From the NCBI GenBank assembly GCA_947625995.1, contig CANQQN010000005.1, positions 1 through 21,983 on the forward strand: a stretch of DNA of 21,983 nucleotides, given 5' to 3'. A program made the translations under genes and the position numbers. This document shows, piece by piece, positions 16,252 to 21,983 of this stretch (position 1 is the stretch's first letter; the number at the start of each line of letters is the position of its first letter). The notes below the pieces were generated by a model. The model did not search any database and was not told the origin of the DNA. It was given only the letters and a program-made list of their open reading frames with translations. This DNA is from an uncultured Lachnospiraceae bacterium. GTDB lineage: Bacteria > Bacillota > Clostridia > Lachnospirales > Lachnospiraceae.

Positions 16252-16300
16252 TCTTTGGGGGTCTCGAAGCGGATAGTAACCCACTTTTAATCATTTCCAA

Positions 16301-16329
16301 AGTATAGCACACTTTATTTGAAAATACAA
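16301..16329 (-). promoter_or_regulatory. Sigma-A promoter of the tig-clpP-clpX-lon run
   Basis: On the minus strand the -35 is TTGTAT (16324-16329), followed by a 17-base spacer and the -10 TATACT (16301-16306). The -10 is extended by TGC. The 16-mer TAAAGTGTGCTATACT is identical to that in front of the DegV gene. The expected start point is about 84 bases before the tig ATG. Confidence 0.8.
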
Positions 16330-16373
16330 ACCCTTTTTCCTGTGTTTTTCAGGCATTTTTCAACTTTCTTTCT

Positions 16374-16390
16374 ATATTTTTGAAAAATAT
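16374..16390. promoter_or_regulatory. AT-rich 17-bp perfect dyad between divergent promoters
   Basis: ATATTTTT and AAAAATAT flank a central G, forming a perfect 17-bp palindrome. It sits between the tig promoter on one side and the CYTH gene promoter on the other, about 45-60 bp from each -35. It could be an operator for a dimeric regulator or simply AT-rich sequence. Confidence 0.4.
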
Positions 16391-16431
16391 GCGCCAATAG
16401 AGGTGAACATCTGCCCTGAGTCAGTTTTTTC

Positions 16432-16460
16432 TTGCATTTGTCAGCCGGGTCTTTTATGAT
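16432..16460 (+). promoter_or_regulatory. Sigma-A promoter of the CYTH-domain gene
   Basis: TTGCAT at 16432-16437, a 17-base spacer and TATGAT at 16455-16460 make a good sigma-A promoter pointing toward the CYTH gene. The predicted leader is about 78 bases and contains CCGG-based pairing (around 16481-16511) of unknown meaning. Confidence 0.78.
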
Positions 16461-16544
16461 AATAAACAGCCCCTATCAGCTACGCCGGCAACTGATGGCC
16501 GGTACGGCTCCGGGCAATTCATTTTATAAAGGAGTGGAATCATC

Positions 16545-16994
16545 ATGGAAATAGAACGGAAATTTTTGACCGGCAGCCTGCCGAAAGATCTGGAACAATA
16601 TCCCCACACCCATATGGAACAGGGATATCTCTGCGTGGAGCCCGTGGTGCGAGTCCGCAGGGACGGCGACGACTATTATCTCACGTACAAATCCCACGGC
16701 TTTCTGGCCCGGGAAGAGCACAACCTGCCACTGAACCAACAGGCTTACGAACACCTGAAGGAAAAGGCCGACGGCCGCATCATCTCCAAGACCCGTTACC
16801 GGATCCCTCTGCCCGAAGGACTCACCGCGGAACTGGACATTTTTGACCCGCCTTTTGCGCCGCTGCGTCTTGTGGAAGTGGAATTTCCCACCATCGAAGC
16901 GGCCGAAAATTTTGAACCGCCTGCATGGTTTGGAAAAGACGTGACCAATGACCCGGCTTACCACAACAGCAATATGAGCCAGCGGGTATTCTGA
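16545..16994 (+). CDS. CYTH domain protein (triphosphate tunnel metalloenzyme family)
   Basis: The product is 149 residues. The defining EIERKF motif is at 2-7, followed by VRVRR (35-39), YLTYKS (45-50), SKTRYRI (81-87), ELDIF (96-100) and LVEVEF (109-114). These alternating acidic and basic strands form the tunnel that binds triphosphate substrates and metal in the CYTH fold. Bacterial members include inorganic tripolyphosphatases, thiamine triphosphatases and class IV adenylate cyclases; a simple single-domain form like this is most often a triphosphatase, but the substrate is not decided by sequence. AAAGGAG precedes the ATG. It stands alone with its own promoter and meets the WYL gene tail to tail with 21 bases between them. 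Confidence 0.9.
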   Translation: MEIERKFLTGSLPKDLEQYPHTHMEQGYLCVEPVVRVRRDGDDYYLTYKSHGFLAREEHNLPLNQQAYEHLKEKADGRIISKTRYRIPLPEGLTAELDIFDPPFAPLRLVEVEFPTIEAAENFEPPAWFGKDVTNDPAYHNSNMSQRVF

Positions 16995-17015
16995 CCTTTT
17001 AGAAAACCGGTCCTA

Positions 17016-18002
17016 TCAATCATAACCGGACATAAGGTCCGCCAGAAATTTTTTATATCTCTGAACAACGGCTTCCGGTCTGCGGATAGATACGCCCGTT
17101 CCCAGACCGGACAGCCATCCGTAAAAAGGATCGCTCAAGGCCACCCGGGTTCGCAGGGAAAAATGTCCCTCATCTACCGGTTTCACAGCGACTTCCTTGC
17201 CAAAACGGTCGATCATCACACCGATCAGCCGGTTTTCACAGACCATCTCCACATCCGTTTCCTCGCCGCCAAACATCCCGAACCGCTTCCCCGCATAGCT
17301 GGCGATGTCAAAATGATCGAACATCTCTCCGCCTTCCCGCGGTTTGGTGGTCAATTGGATGGAAAGCATCTTGTCTACCCGGTAATGCTTGATCATCCCG
17401 GCCTGACTGTCATATCCGATCATATAGTAGTTTTCGTCGTCCCATGTCAGCGCCCATGGGCTGATCTCATACCGGGCTCCATTCTTTTTCAGGCGGGTGC
17501 TCTTGTCCACAGTCCACTCAAAATATTGAAAGGTAATCTTTACATTCTGAGAGATCCCGCCGTGAATCTTATCTACATTATAGTAGATGGTCTCGTTCAT
17601 GGTCTTGATGCGGTTTGCCACAAACACCTGCCGGTCAAGCTGGCGCGCTTCATACCGGCTAGTTAAGCTTTCCAGTTTCTTGATCAGCTGGGCGGACTTT
17701 TTGCGGGTGATAAATTTTGAGGACTGCACCACATCCACAAGAAGCTTCAGTTCCGGCAGTTCAAACATCCGCGAAGCCAGATAGTACCCGGAAGGCCGGC
17801 TTTTGGTGTGGACGATATCCATACCGAACAACCGCAGGGCTTCCACATCATCATAGATGCTTTTTCGTTCCGCCGCAATACCATAGCGGGACATCTCCTC
17901 AAGAATATCCGCCATAGTAAGCACATGGTCTTCATCGGATCTTTCCAGAAACAGCTTCATCAGATACAGCAGCTTCATTTTCTGATTGTAGGATTTTGCC
18001 AT
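17016..18002 (-). CDS. WYL domain-containing transcriptional regulator
   Basis: The product is 328 residues. An N-terminal winged helix-turn-helix covers about 1-75, with ERKSIYDDVEALRLFGMDI as the recognition region. A WYL domain spans about 145-215; its core reads NYYMIGYD (191-198) and is followed by YRVDKM, the usual basic strand. A WCX-like C-terminal extension runs about 245-325. WYL regulators sense ligands, often nucleic-acid-related, and many control phage-defence, CRISPR or DNA-damage loci. Others control ordinary metabolism, so defence is only one reading. GGGAG lies before the ATG. It is 29 bases downstream of the IbrB-like gene in the same direction, so it probably regulates its own operon. 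Confidence 0.9.
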   Translation of the reverse strand: MAKSYNQKMKLLYLMKLFLERSDEDHVLTMADILEEMSRYGIAAERKSIYDDVEALRLFGMDIVHTKSRPSGYYLASRMFELPELKLLVDVVQSSKFITRKKSAQLIKKLESLTSRYEARQLDRQVFVANRIKTMNETIYYNVDKIHGGISQNVKITFQYFEWTVDKSTRLKKNGARYEISPWALTWDDENYYMIGYDSQAGMIKHYRVDKMLSIQLTTKPREGGEMFDHFDIASYAGKRFGMFGGEETDVEMVCENRLIGVMIDRFGKEVAVKPVDEGHFSLRTRVALSDPFYGWLSGLGTGVSIRRPEAVVQRYKKFLADLMSGYD

Positions 18003-18031
18003 ACTGCTCCCCCCTGCGGACAGCCGCCTCT

Positions 18032-18607
18032 CTATTCCTCCGGTTCAAAGGGCTCCGGTTTGTCCGTTTCTTCCTTTTCCCGGCTGTCGGTTACATCCTT
18101 GGGCCGCCATGCCTTACCGAATTTTACATCTTTAAACAATTCCGCAAGCCCCGTGATCTGCTTCAGCCGTAAGATCTCGTCCCGGTCCATGCCAAGGTGT
18201 TTGGAGATCCACGCATCGGAGCGGCCAAACTCGTGAAGCTCCTTGATGATATTGCTCATCAGATCCACGTCGTGGCTGCCACGGGCCCGGTTGTGGCGGA
18301 TAGTGCTTGCCATCCGCTTGTCGATGGGCTTGTCGATCACCGAAACCGGCAGCATTCCCTTTTCCCTCTCATAAATATCCGGGTTTTCCATAATGACCCG
18401 GTAACGGTGAAATCCGTCCACGATGATATACTCGTCCTTTTCCTGATCATAGTAACAGACGATCGGCATGGTATAGCCGTCTATCCGGATGCTCTCGTAC
18501 AGCAGCTTCATCTCAGGAGGGGCCACCGTATTGGGATTGTACAGATTAGGGGAAATCTTTTCCACGGGAACCGCTATTACATTGTAAGCAGGACTTTTAA
18601 ACTCCAT
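18032..18607 (-). CDS. IbrB-like ParB/sulfiredoxin-fold protein
   Basis: The product is 191 residues. A ParB N-terminal-like domain covers about 10-110: PIVCYYDQEKDEYIIVDG followed by DGFHRYR (64-70), the counterpart of the ParB GHRRYRA nucleotide-binding box, and TIRHNRARG (102-110), the counterpart of the third ParB box. A helix-turn-helix-like segment follows (about 125-155), then an acidic proline-rich tail. The nearest family I know is IbrB of E. coli, which with IbrA activates eib genes on prophages. The ATG at 18607 is chosen because GGAGG lies nine bases before it; it overlaps the end of the IbrA-like gene by 11 bases. A true chromosome-partition ParB is unlikely because the protein is short and no parA or parS is seen. 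Confidence 0.85.
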   Translation of the reverse strand: MEFKSPAYNVIAVPVEKISPNLYNPNTVAPPEMKLLYESIRIDGYTMPIVCYYDQEKDEYIIVDGFHRYRVIMENPDIYEREKGMLPVSVIDKPIDKRMASTIRHNRARGSHDVDLMSNIIKELHEFGRSDAWISKHLGMDRDEILRLKQITGLAELFKDVKFGKAWRPKDVTDSREKEETDKPEPFEPEE

Positions 18608-19928
18608 ATTCCATATCCTCCACACTTTTATACTTTTCTCTGATCACTTCAATGCGTTTCTTCTGCTCTCTGGTCAGGCCAAATCCCATAAAACGGCAAA
18701 TATGATCGTTTTTCAGAATGCAGAAGCACATCCGCTTCCAGCTTGGGATATCTTTCGTCGATAAGATATCATCCGTGTCATCCGGTATTTTTTCCAAAAA
18801 GATGATTCTTGATTTCTTGTTGAGGGTATAATTGGAAACCCCGTTTCTGCGGATCTTGTACCCGTGGTCCAGAAGCTCCTGAATGGTCTCTTCATCCAGC
18901 CCGCCGCCTGTCTTGTGCCAGAACTGTATGGAAGTATTAAATTTTTTTGCGTAATTGTTGCGGAGCCTTTTGGGAAGCGTATCCAGCAAAAACAGCGTAT
19001 AGGACCGCCACGTATGGCCCTTTGGCAGGGTCACGTTCCGGTATCCCATGGCTTTTGTGCGGCCGTAGATACTGGCAAAATTGGCGCCCTGCACTCTCCC
19101 TACCAGCTTCACCCAGATCTGCGGATCGATGACCCGGTACAGATTCAGCGCGTCTTTGGAATAATCATTAAAGGGCGAGGCAACCCGCATCTGGGACACC
19201 TTCAGGCCCGCCATATAGTACAGATCATACAGACGGTTATAGTCGTAGGCGAACAGATAATTGGCGTGCCATACGTCCTCCGAGGTCCAGTCGTACATGG
19301 GCGACGCGCACCACACGTCCTTGAATTGCTTGGTGATCCAGCAGGCGTCCTTGTATCTATACTTTTTGTTGATAAACCCATTGTACCTCTGGAGCGATTC
19401 CTCCGCCCGCATCCCCAGCAGACAGACCGTCTTTTTATTTCCGTGGGAAATACGATACCAGCGGCCGAACTGCTTGGCCAGATCCTCCTGATGCATCCGG
19501 TAGCGGTAGGTAGTCATAGGATTGTTCTCAAGGTTGATCACATAGTCCTTTTTGGGCATCTCACGCACCCAGATATCCTGTTTTTTGTCATCCCACGGAT
19601 ACCAGTACATTTCATAACTGCTGAGCGCCGTTCTCGTAGCCATGGGAAGACATACCCAGTATGGCTCCACATCATCTTTGATTCGCTCAAAGGTCCGTTC
19701 CACATACTCTGAAGTCACTGTATACTGCGCCTCGAAATCCTGATGAAACACGCCGATCTTCTTTTGGGGATAATACCGCTTCTGGAAGTCCAGCACCAGA
19801 TTTAACATCAGGCCGCTGTCTTTTCCTCCGGAAAACGACACATAAATATTGTCAAATTCCTGAAAGAGAAACTGCAGCCGGTCATGCAGCGCGTCGTATA
19901 CATTCTGCTCCAAATATTCACGTTCCAT
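18597..19928 (-). CDS. IbrA-like PP-loop ATPase, PAPS-reductase family with DUF3440-type C-terminus
   Basis: The product is 443 residues. The ATP-pyrophosphatase PP-loop SGGKDS is at 33-38, and GMRAEES at 172-178 matches the second nucleotide-site motif of the PAPS reductase family; PMYDWTSEDVW follows at 210-220. The ECGLH motif with the catalytic cysteine of true PAPS reductases is absent. The C-terminal third has a conserved-looking WKRMCFCILKNDHICRFMGF (cysteines 401, 403, 411), as in IbrA/DUF3440 proteins. It probably adenylates a substrate, perhaps in a sulfur- or nucleotide-transfer reaction; this is inferred. The ATG at 19928 follows GGGTGAG; an earlier GTG at 19958 is less likely. 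It overlaps the IbrB-like gene. The 77 bases to the transporter gene hold no clear terminator or promoter. Confidence 0.87.
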   Translation of the reverse strand: MEREYLEQNVYDALHDRLQFLFQEFDNIYVSFSGGKDSGLMLNLVLDFQKRYYPQKKIGVFHQDFEAQYTVTSEYVERTFERIKDDVEPYWVCLPMATRTALSSYEMYWYPWDDKKQDIWVREMPKKDYVINLENNPMTTYRYRMHQEDLAKQFGRWYRISHGNKKTVCLLGMRAEESLQRYNGFINKKYRYKDACWITKQFKDVWCASPMYDWTSEDVWHANYLFAYDYNRLYDLYYMAGLKVSQMRVASPFNDYSKDALNLYRVIDPQIWVKLVGRVQGANFASIYGRTKAMGYRNVTLPKGHTWRSYTLFLLDTLPKRLRNNYAKKFNTSIQFWHKTGGGLDEETIQELLDHGYKIRRNGVSNYTLNKKSRIIFLEKIPDDTDDILSTKDIPSWKRMCFCILKNDHICRFMGFGLTREQKKRIEVIREKYKSVEDMEYGV

Positions 19929-20005
19929 ATCTCTCACCCACTTTTCTCTTCTTATCACAATTTTGCCGATCCCTTGCAGGTATCACGAAATAATCGTTAC
20001 CGCTT

Positions 20006-21400
20006 TTATAATCCCAGCGCTTTCAGGAATAAAACCACAAGCAGCACCGGCGCAATATATTTGATCATCACCATATACAGCGGCTTCCGGCCCATTTTGC
20101 ACCCGGTCTTCTCCACTTCGTTCACGATCACTTCCGGCTTTAATATCCAGCCCACCAAAATACATGTGCCGATGGCGACCACAGGCATCAGCAGGTTGTT
20201 GCTGATGTAATCCAGAATATCCAGTATCTGGGCAGTTGCCCCGGTGGGCAGCTTTGCCTCAAAGTAAAACACATTGTAGCCAAGGCATACCACAACGCCA
20301 AACACCAGCGTAACCGCCGTCTCCACCAACACCGCCTTTTTTCTGGTAAAGCCGAATTGATCGATAAGGCTTGCCACAACGGCCTCCATAATGGATATGG
20401 CGCTGGTAAGGGCCGCAAACAGCACCATGGCGAAGAACAGGCACCCGGCCACATTTCCGATGCCACCCATAGTGGAAAACACCTTCGGCAAGGTCACGAA
20501 CATCAGCCCCGGTCCGGAGGACGCCATTCCTTCTTTTCCTGCGAACGCATAAACCGCCGGAATGATCATAACGCCTGCAAGCACCGCCACCGCCGTGTCA
20601 AAGATCTCGATCTGATTGACCGAAGTCCGAAGATCCGCGTCGTCGCGAACATAAGAGCCATATGTGATCATAATACCCATAGCCACGCTGAGACTGTAGA
20701 ACAACTGCCCCATAGCGTCCAGCACAACCGATAGGAAATGTTGGACCGTCATTCCCTCCAGATCCGGGATCAAATAAATGCCAAGACCCTGCAGGCCCGT
20801 CCTTGTGACGCCGTTGTCGTCTGTATGGCTGATGGTCAGAGAAAATATGGCAATGATGATCACAAATAAGATCAAAACCGGCATCAGGACTTTTGACAGG
20901 GACTCGATCCCCTTGTTGACGCCTCTGTAGACCACGATCGCGACTGCCAGCAAAAAGATGACCGTCATCACCACAGGCTCCACATTCTGGGAAATAAAAG
21001 AGTTAAAATAGCCATCTCCCGCAGCCGCGCCGCCGTGTCCTGTCACATATTCCGCCAGATATTTTACAACCCAACCGCCGATCACACTGTAATAAGGCAT
21101 AATAATGGCGGGAACCAGACAGGAGACCACGCCAATCCAATTCCACTTCCTATTCAGCTTTCCGTAGGCCGTCAAAGAACTCTGTTTTGTCTTTCGCCCG
21201 ATAGCAATCTCCGTCACCAGAAGGGTAAAGCCGAAGGTCAGGGCAAGAATAATGTAGACTACAAGAAAGGTCCCGCCGCCGTCCTTTGCCGCCAGATAGG
21301 GAAACCTCCAGATATTTCCCAGACCTACTGCGCTTCCGGCCGCTGCCAGAACAAAACCGATAGAACCTTTGAATGAATTTCGTTTTTCGTGTTTTTCCAT
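20006..21400 (-). CDS. Sodium-dependent transporter, neurotransmitter:sodium symporter (NSS) family
   Basis: The product is 464 residues. The first helix has the NSS signature GSAVGLGNIWRFPYLA followed by GGG, which holds the sodium and substrate sites. The unwound sixth helix region reads FYSLSVAMGIMITYGSY. By eye there are 11 membrane helices, as in bacterial members such as MhsT and Tyt1, rather than the 12 of LeuT. Substrates are usually amino acids taken up with sodium; which one cannot be told. The ATG at 21400 has GGGAG seven bases upstream; an in-frame start 18 codons earlier would add a basic stretch foreign to the family. It has its own promoter and may read through into the IbrA-like gene. 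Confidence 0.95.
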   Translation of the reverse strand: MEKHEKRNSFKGSIGFVLAAAGSAVGLGNIWRFPYLAAKDGGGTFLVVYIILALTFGFTLLVTEIAIGRKTKQSSLTAYGKLNRKWNWIGVVSCLVPAIIMPYYSVIGGWVVKYLAEYVTGHGGAAAGDGYFNSFISQNVEPVVMTVIFLLAVAIVVYRGVNKGIESLSKVLMPVLILFVIIIAIFSLTISHTDDNGVTRTGLQGLGIYLIPDLEGMTVQHFLSVVLDAMGQLFYSLSVAMGIMITYGSYVRDDADLRTSVNQIEIFDTAVAVLAGVMIIPAVYAFAGKEGMASSGPGLMFVTLPKVFSTMGGIGNVAGCLFFAMVLFAALTSAISIMEAVVASLIDQFGFTRKKAVLVETAVTLVFGVVVCLGYNVFYFEAKLPTGATAQILDILDYISNNLLMPVVAIGTCILVGWILKPEVIVNEVEKTGCKMGRKPLYMVMIKYIAPVLLVVLFLKALGL

Positions 21401-21417
21401 GATTTTCTCCCTGTTTT

Positions 21418-21463
21418 TGTCGCAAAAACGAAGAATGTGTCGCCTTTGGCACACGCCGGCGCC
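21418..21463 (-). promoter_or_regulatory. Hairpin-rich leader of the transporter gene
   Basis: In the roughly 70-base predicted leader two hairpins can form on the minus strand. GTGTGCC pairs with GGCGACAC, with one bulged G and an AAA loop. GTTTTT pairs with AAAAAC around GCGAC, ending shortly before the Shine-Dalgarno. It is too short for known riboswitch classes. A regulatory role is a guess. Confidence 0.35.
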
Positions 21464-21474
21464 ATTCTATTTAA

Positions 21475-21503
21475 ATTTTACAGGTTTGGGGAAGATTTTG
21501 CAA
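21475..21503 (-). promoter_or_regulatory. Sigma-A promoter of the NSS transporter gene
   Basis: On the minus strand TTGCAA (21498-21503), an exact 17-base spacer and TAAAAT (21475-21480) form a good sigma-A promoter about 75 bases before the transporter start codon. Confidence 0.8.
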
Positions 21504-21549
21504 GAAAAACCTCTGCATGGCGGTCACAGTTTTTTAATCCCTCCATATG

Positions 21550-21555
21550 TATAAT
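21550..21555 (+). promoter_or_regulatory. Possible -10 element of the superoxide dismutase-like gene
   Basis: A perfect TATAAT lies only 14 bases before the ATG. The -35 position (CAGTTT) is poor. If used, the mRNA would begin about eight bases before the start codon, so it would be almost leaderless, unless the true promoter is further upstream. Confidence 0.35.
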
Positions 21556-21569
21556 AAAAAAGGGATTTT

Positions 21570-21983
21570 ATGTTCTCTTCTGTTTCACATTACTCCATAC
21601 TCAAAATACTGGGCAAAAACCGGCCACAGGCCATTGCCTGGATCAACGGAAACGAAAGTTATCCAAAGCTAAACGGTGCCGTAAGGTTTTATGAAATGCC
21701 CGGCGGCGGAATGCTGGTAGAGGCGGAGCTTTTTCATCTGCCGGAGGGCACGGACGGCAACCCCGGCGCGTTCTTTGGCTTTCACATTCATGAAAACGGA
21801 GACTGTTCCGGTGATTTTTCAAATACCGGAAACCACTACAATCCATCGGGAGCCGCCCATCCCTTTCACGCCGGGGATATGCCGCCGCTGATGGCGGATA
21901 ACGGTTATGCATGGACTGCTTTTTATGACGCCCGCATCACGCTTCCGGAAATACTGAACCGGTCTGTGGTGATCCATCGGATG
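21570..21983 (+). CDS. Cu/Zn superoxide dismutase family protein (3' end cut by window edge)
   Basis: I read this frame directly; 138 codons are open to the window edge. Copper and zinc ligands of the Cu/Zn SOD family can be placed: His72 and His74 in FGFHIHENG, bridging His89 in GNHYNP, His97, His100 and Asp103 in HPFHAGDMP, and His136 in VVIH. Cys79 sits where the disulfide cysteine is expected. The zinc loop is shorter than in SodC of E. coli or human SOD1. There is no signal peptide, so the protein should be cytosolic, unlike most bacterial SodC. It resembles a superoxide dismutase family protein seen in Lachnospiraceae. AAGGGA lies close before the ATG. Divergent from the transporter gene. 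Confidence 0.88.
   Translation, partial: MFSSVSHYSILKILGKNRPQAIAWINGNESYPKLNGAVRFYEMPGGGMLVEAELFHLPEGTDGNPGAFFGFHIHENGDCSGDFSNTGNHYNPSGAAHPFHAGDMPPLMADNGYAWTAFYDARITLPEILNRSVVIHRM

Noticed and set aside
16211..16300. CtsR or CIRCE heat-shock operator before tig
   Set aside because: I looked for GGTCAAA-type tandem repeats and for the TTAGCACTC/GAGTGCTAA pair and saw neither.
16995..17015. Bidirectional terminator between the CYTH and WYL genes
   Set aside because: ACCGG is repeated and ACCGGT is a short palindrome, but there is no stem with a T-run.
18032..18607. Chromosome partition ParB
   Set aside because: The ParB-like boxes are present, but the protein is short, has no ParB C-terminal dimer domain, and no parA or parS-like repeats are nearby. 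The neighbour is IbrA-like.
18864..19712. Plus-strand open frame of 282 codons
   Set aside because: Antisense to the IbrA-like gene, with low-complexity His/Ile/Val content; the minus-strand gene has clear motifs.

Overview
The window looks like a chromosomal segment from a spore-forming, mostly anaerobic Firmicute of the class Clostridia, most likely family Lachnospiraceae. The basis is a complete spoVA cluster, the spoIIAA-spoIIAB-sigF operon, strong AGGAGG-type ribosome binding sites, and a small cytosolic Cu/Zn superoxide dismutase-like gene of a kind seen in Lachnospiraceae. Assignment below family level is not possible from sequence inspection alone. No rRNA, tRNA, IS element or CRISPR array was seen.

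Layout. (1) Bases 1-840, minus: a DegV-family lipid-binding protein cut by the window edge. (2) 1019-3957, plus: spoVAA-AB-AC-AD-AE, preceded by a good sigma-G-like promoter; the products build the channel that moves dipicolinic acid into the forespore. (3) 3965-5490, minus: spoIIAA-spoIIAB-sigF, the anti-anti-sigma / anti-sigma / sigma-F switch, facing spoVA tail to tail with only 7 bp between stop codons. In Bacillus subtilis the two operons run in the same direction. (4) 5636-16210, minus: a long run of closely packed genes, tig-clpP-clpX-lon-engB-valS-small ORF-TPR/zinc-ribbon membrane protein, starting at a clear extended -10 promoter and ending at a rho-independent terminator. It groups nascent-chain folding, ATP-dependent proteolysis, 50S ribosome assembly and tRNA-Val charging. 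A pair of overlapping hairpins lies between clpP and clpX. (5) 16545-16994, plus: a CYTH-fold triphosphate-binding enzyme with its own sigma-A promoter. (6) 17016-19928, minus: the most accessory-looking part, a three-gene set encoding an IbrA-like PP-loop (PAPS-reductase-like) protein, an IbrB-like ParB-fold protein and a WYL-domain regulator. (7) 20006-21400, minus: an 11-helix sodium:neurotransmitter symporter-family transporter with a clear promoter. (8) 21570 to the end, plus: a Cu/Zn superoxide dismutase-like protein, cut by the window edge just after its last copper ligand.

Most of the window is core sporulation and proteostasis biology. The best candidate for poorly described biology is the IbrA-like/IbrB-like/WYL module. 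Its first two genes overlap by 11 bp, the PP-loop protein keeps its ATP-pyrophosphatase motif but lacks the ECGLH motif of true PAPS reductases, and the regulator belongs to a family that often controls defence and nucleic-acid-responsive loci. Its molecular activity cannot be read from the sequence.
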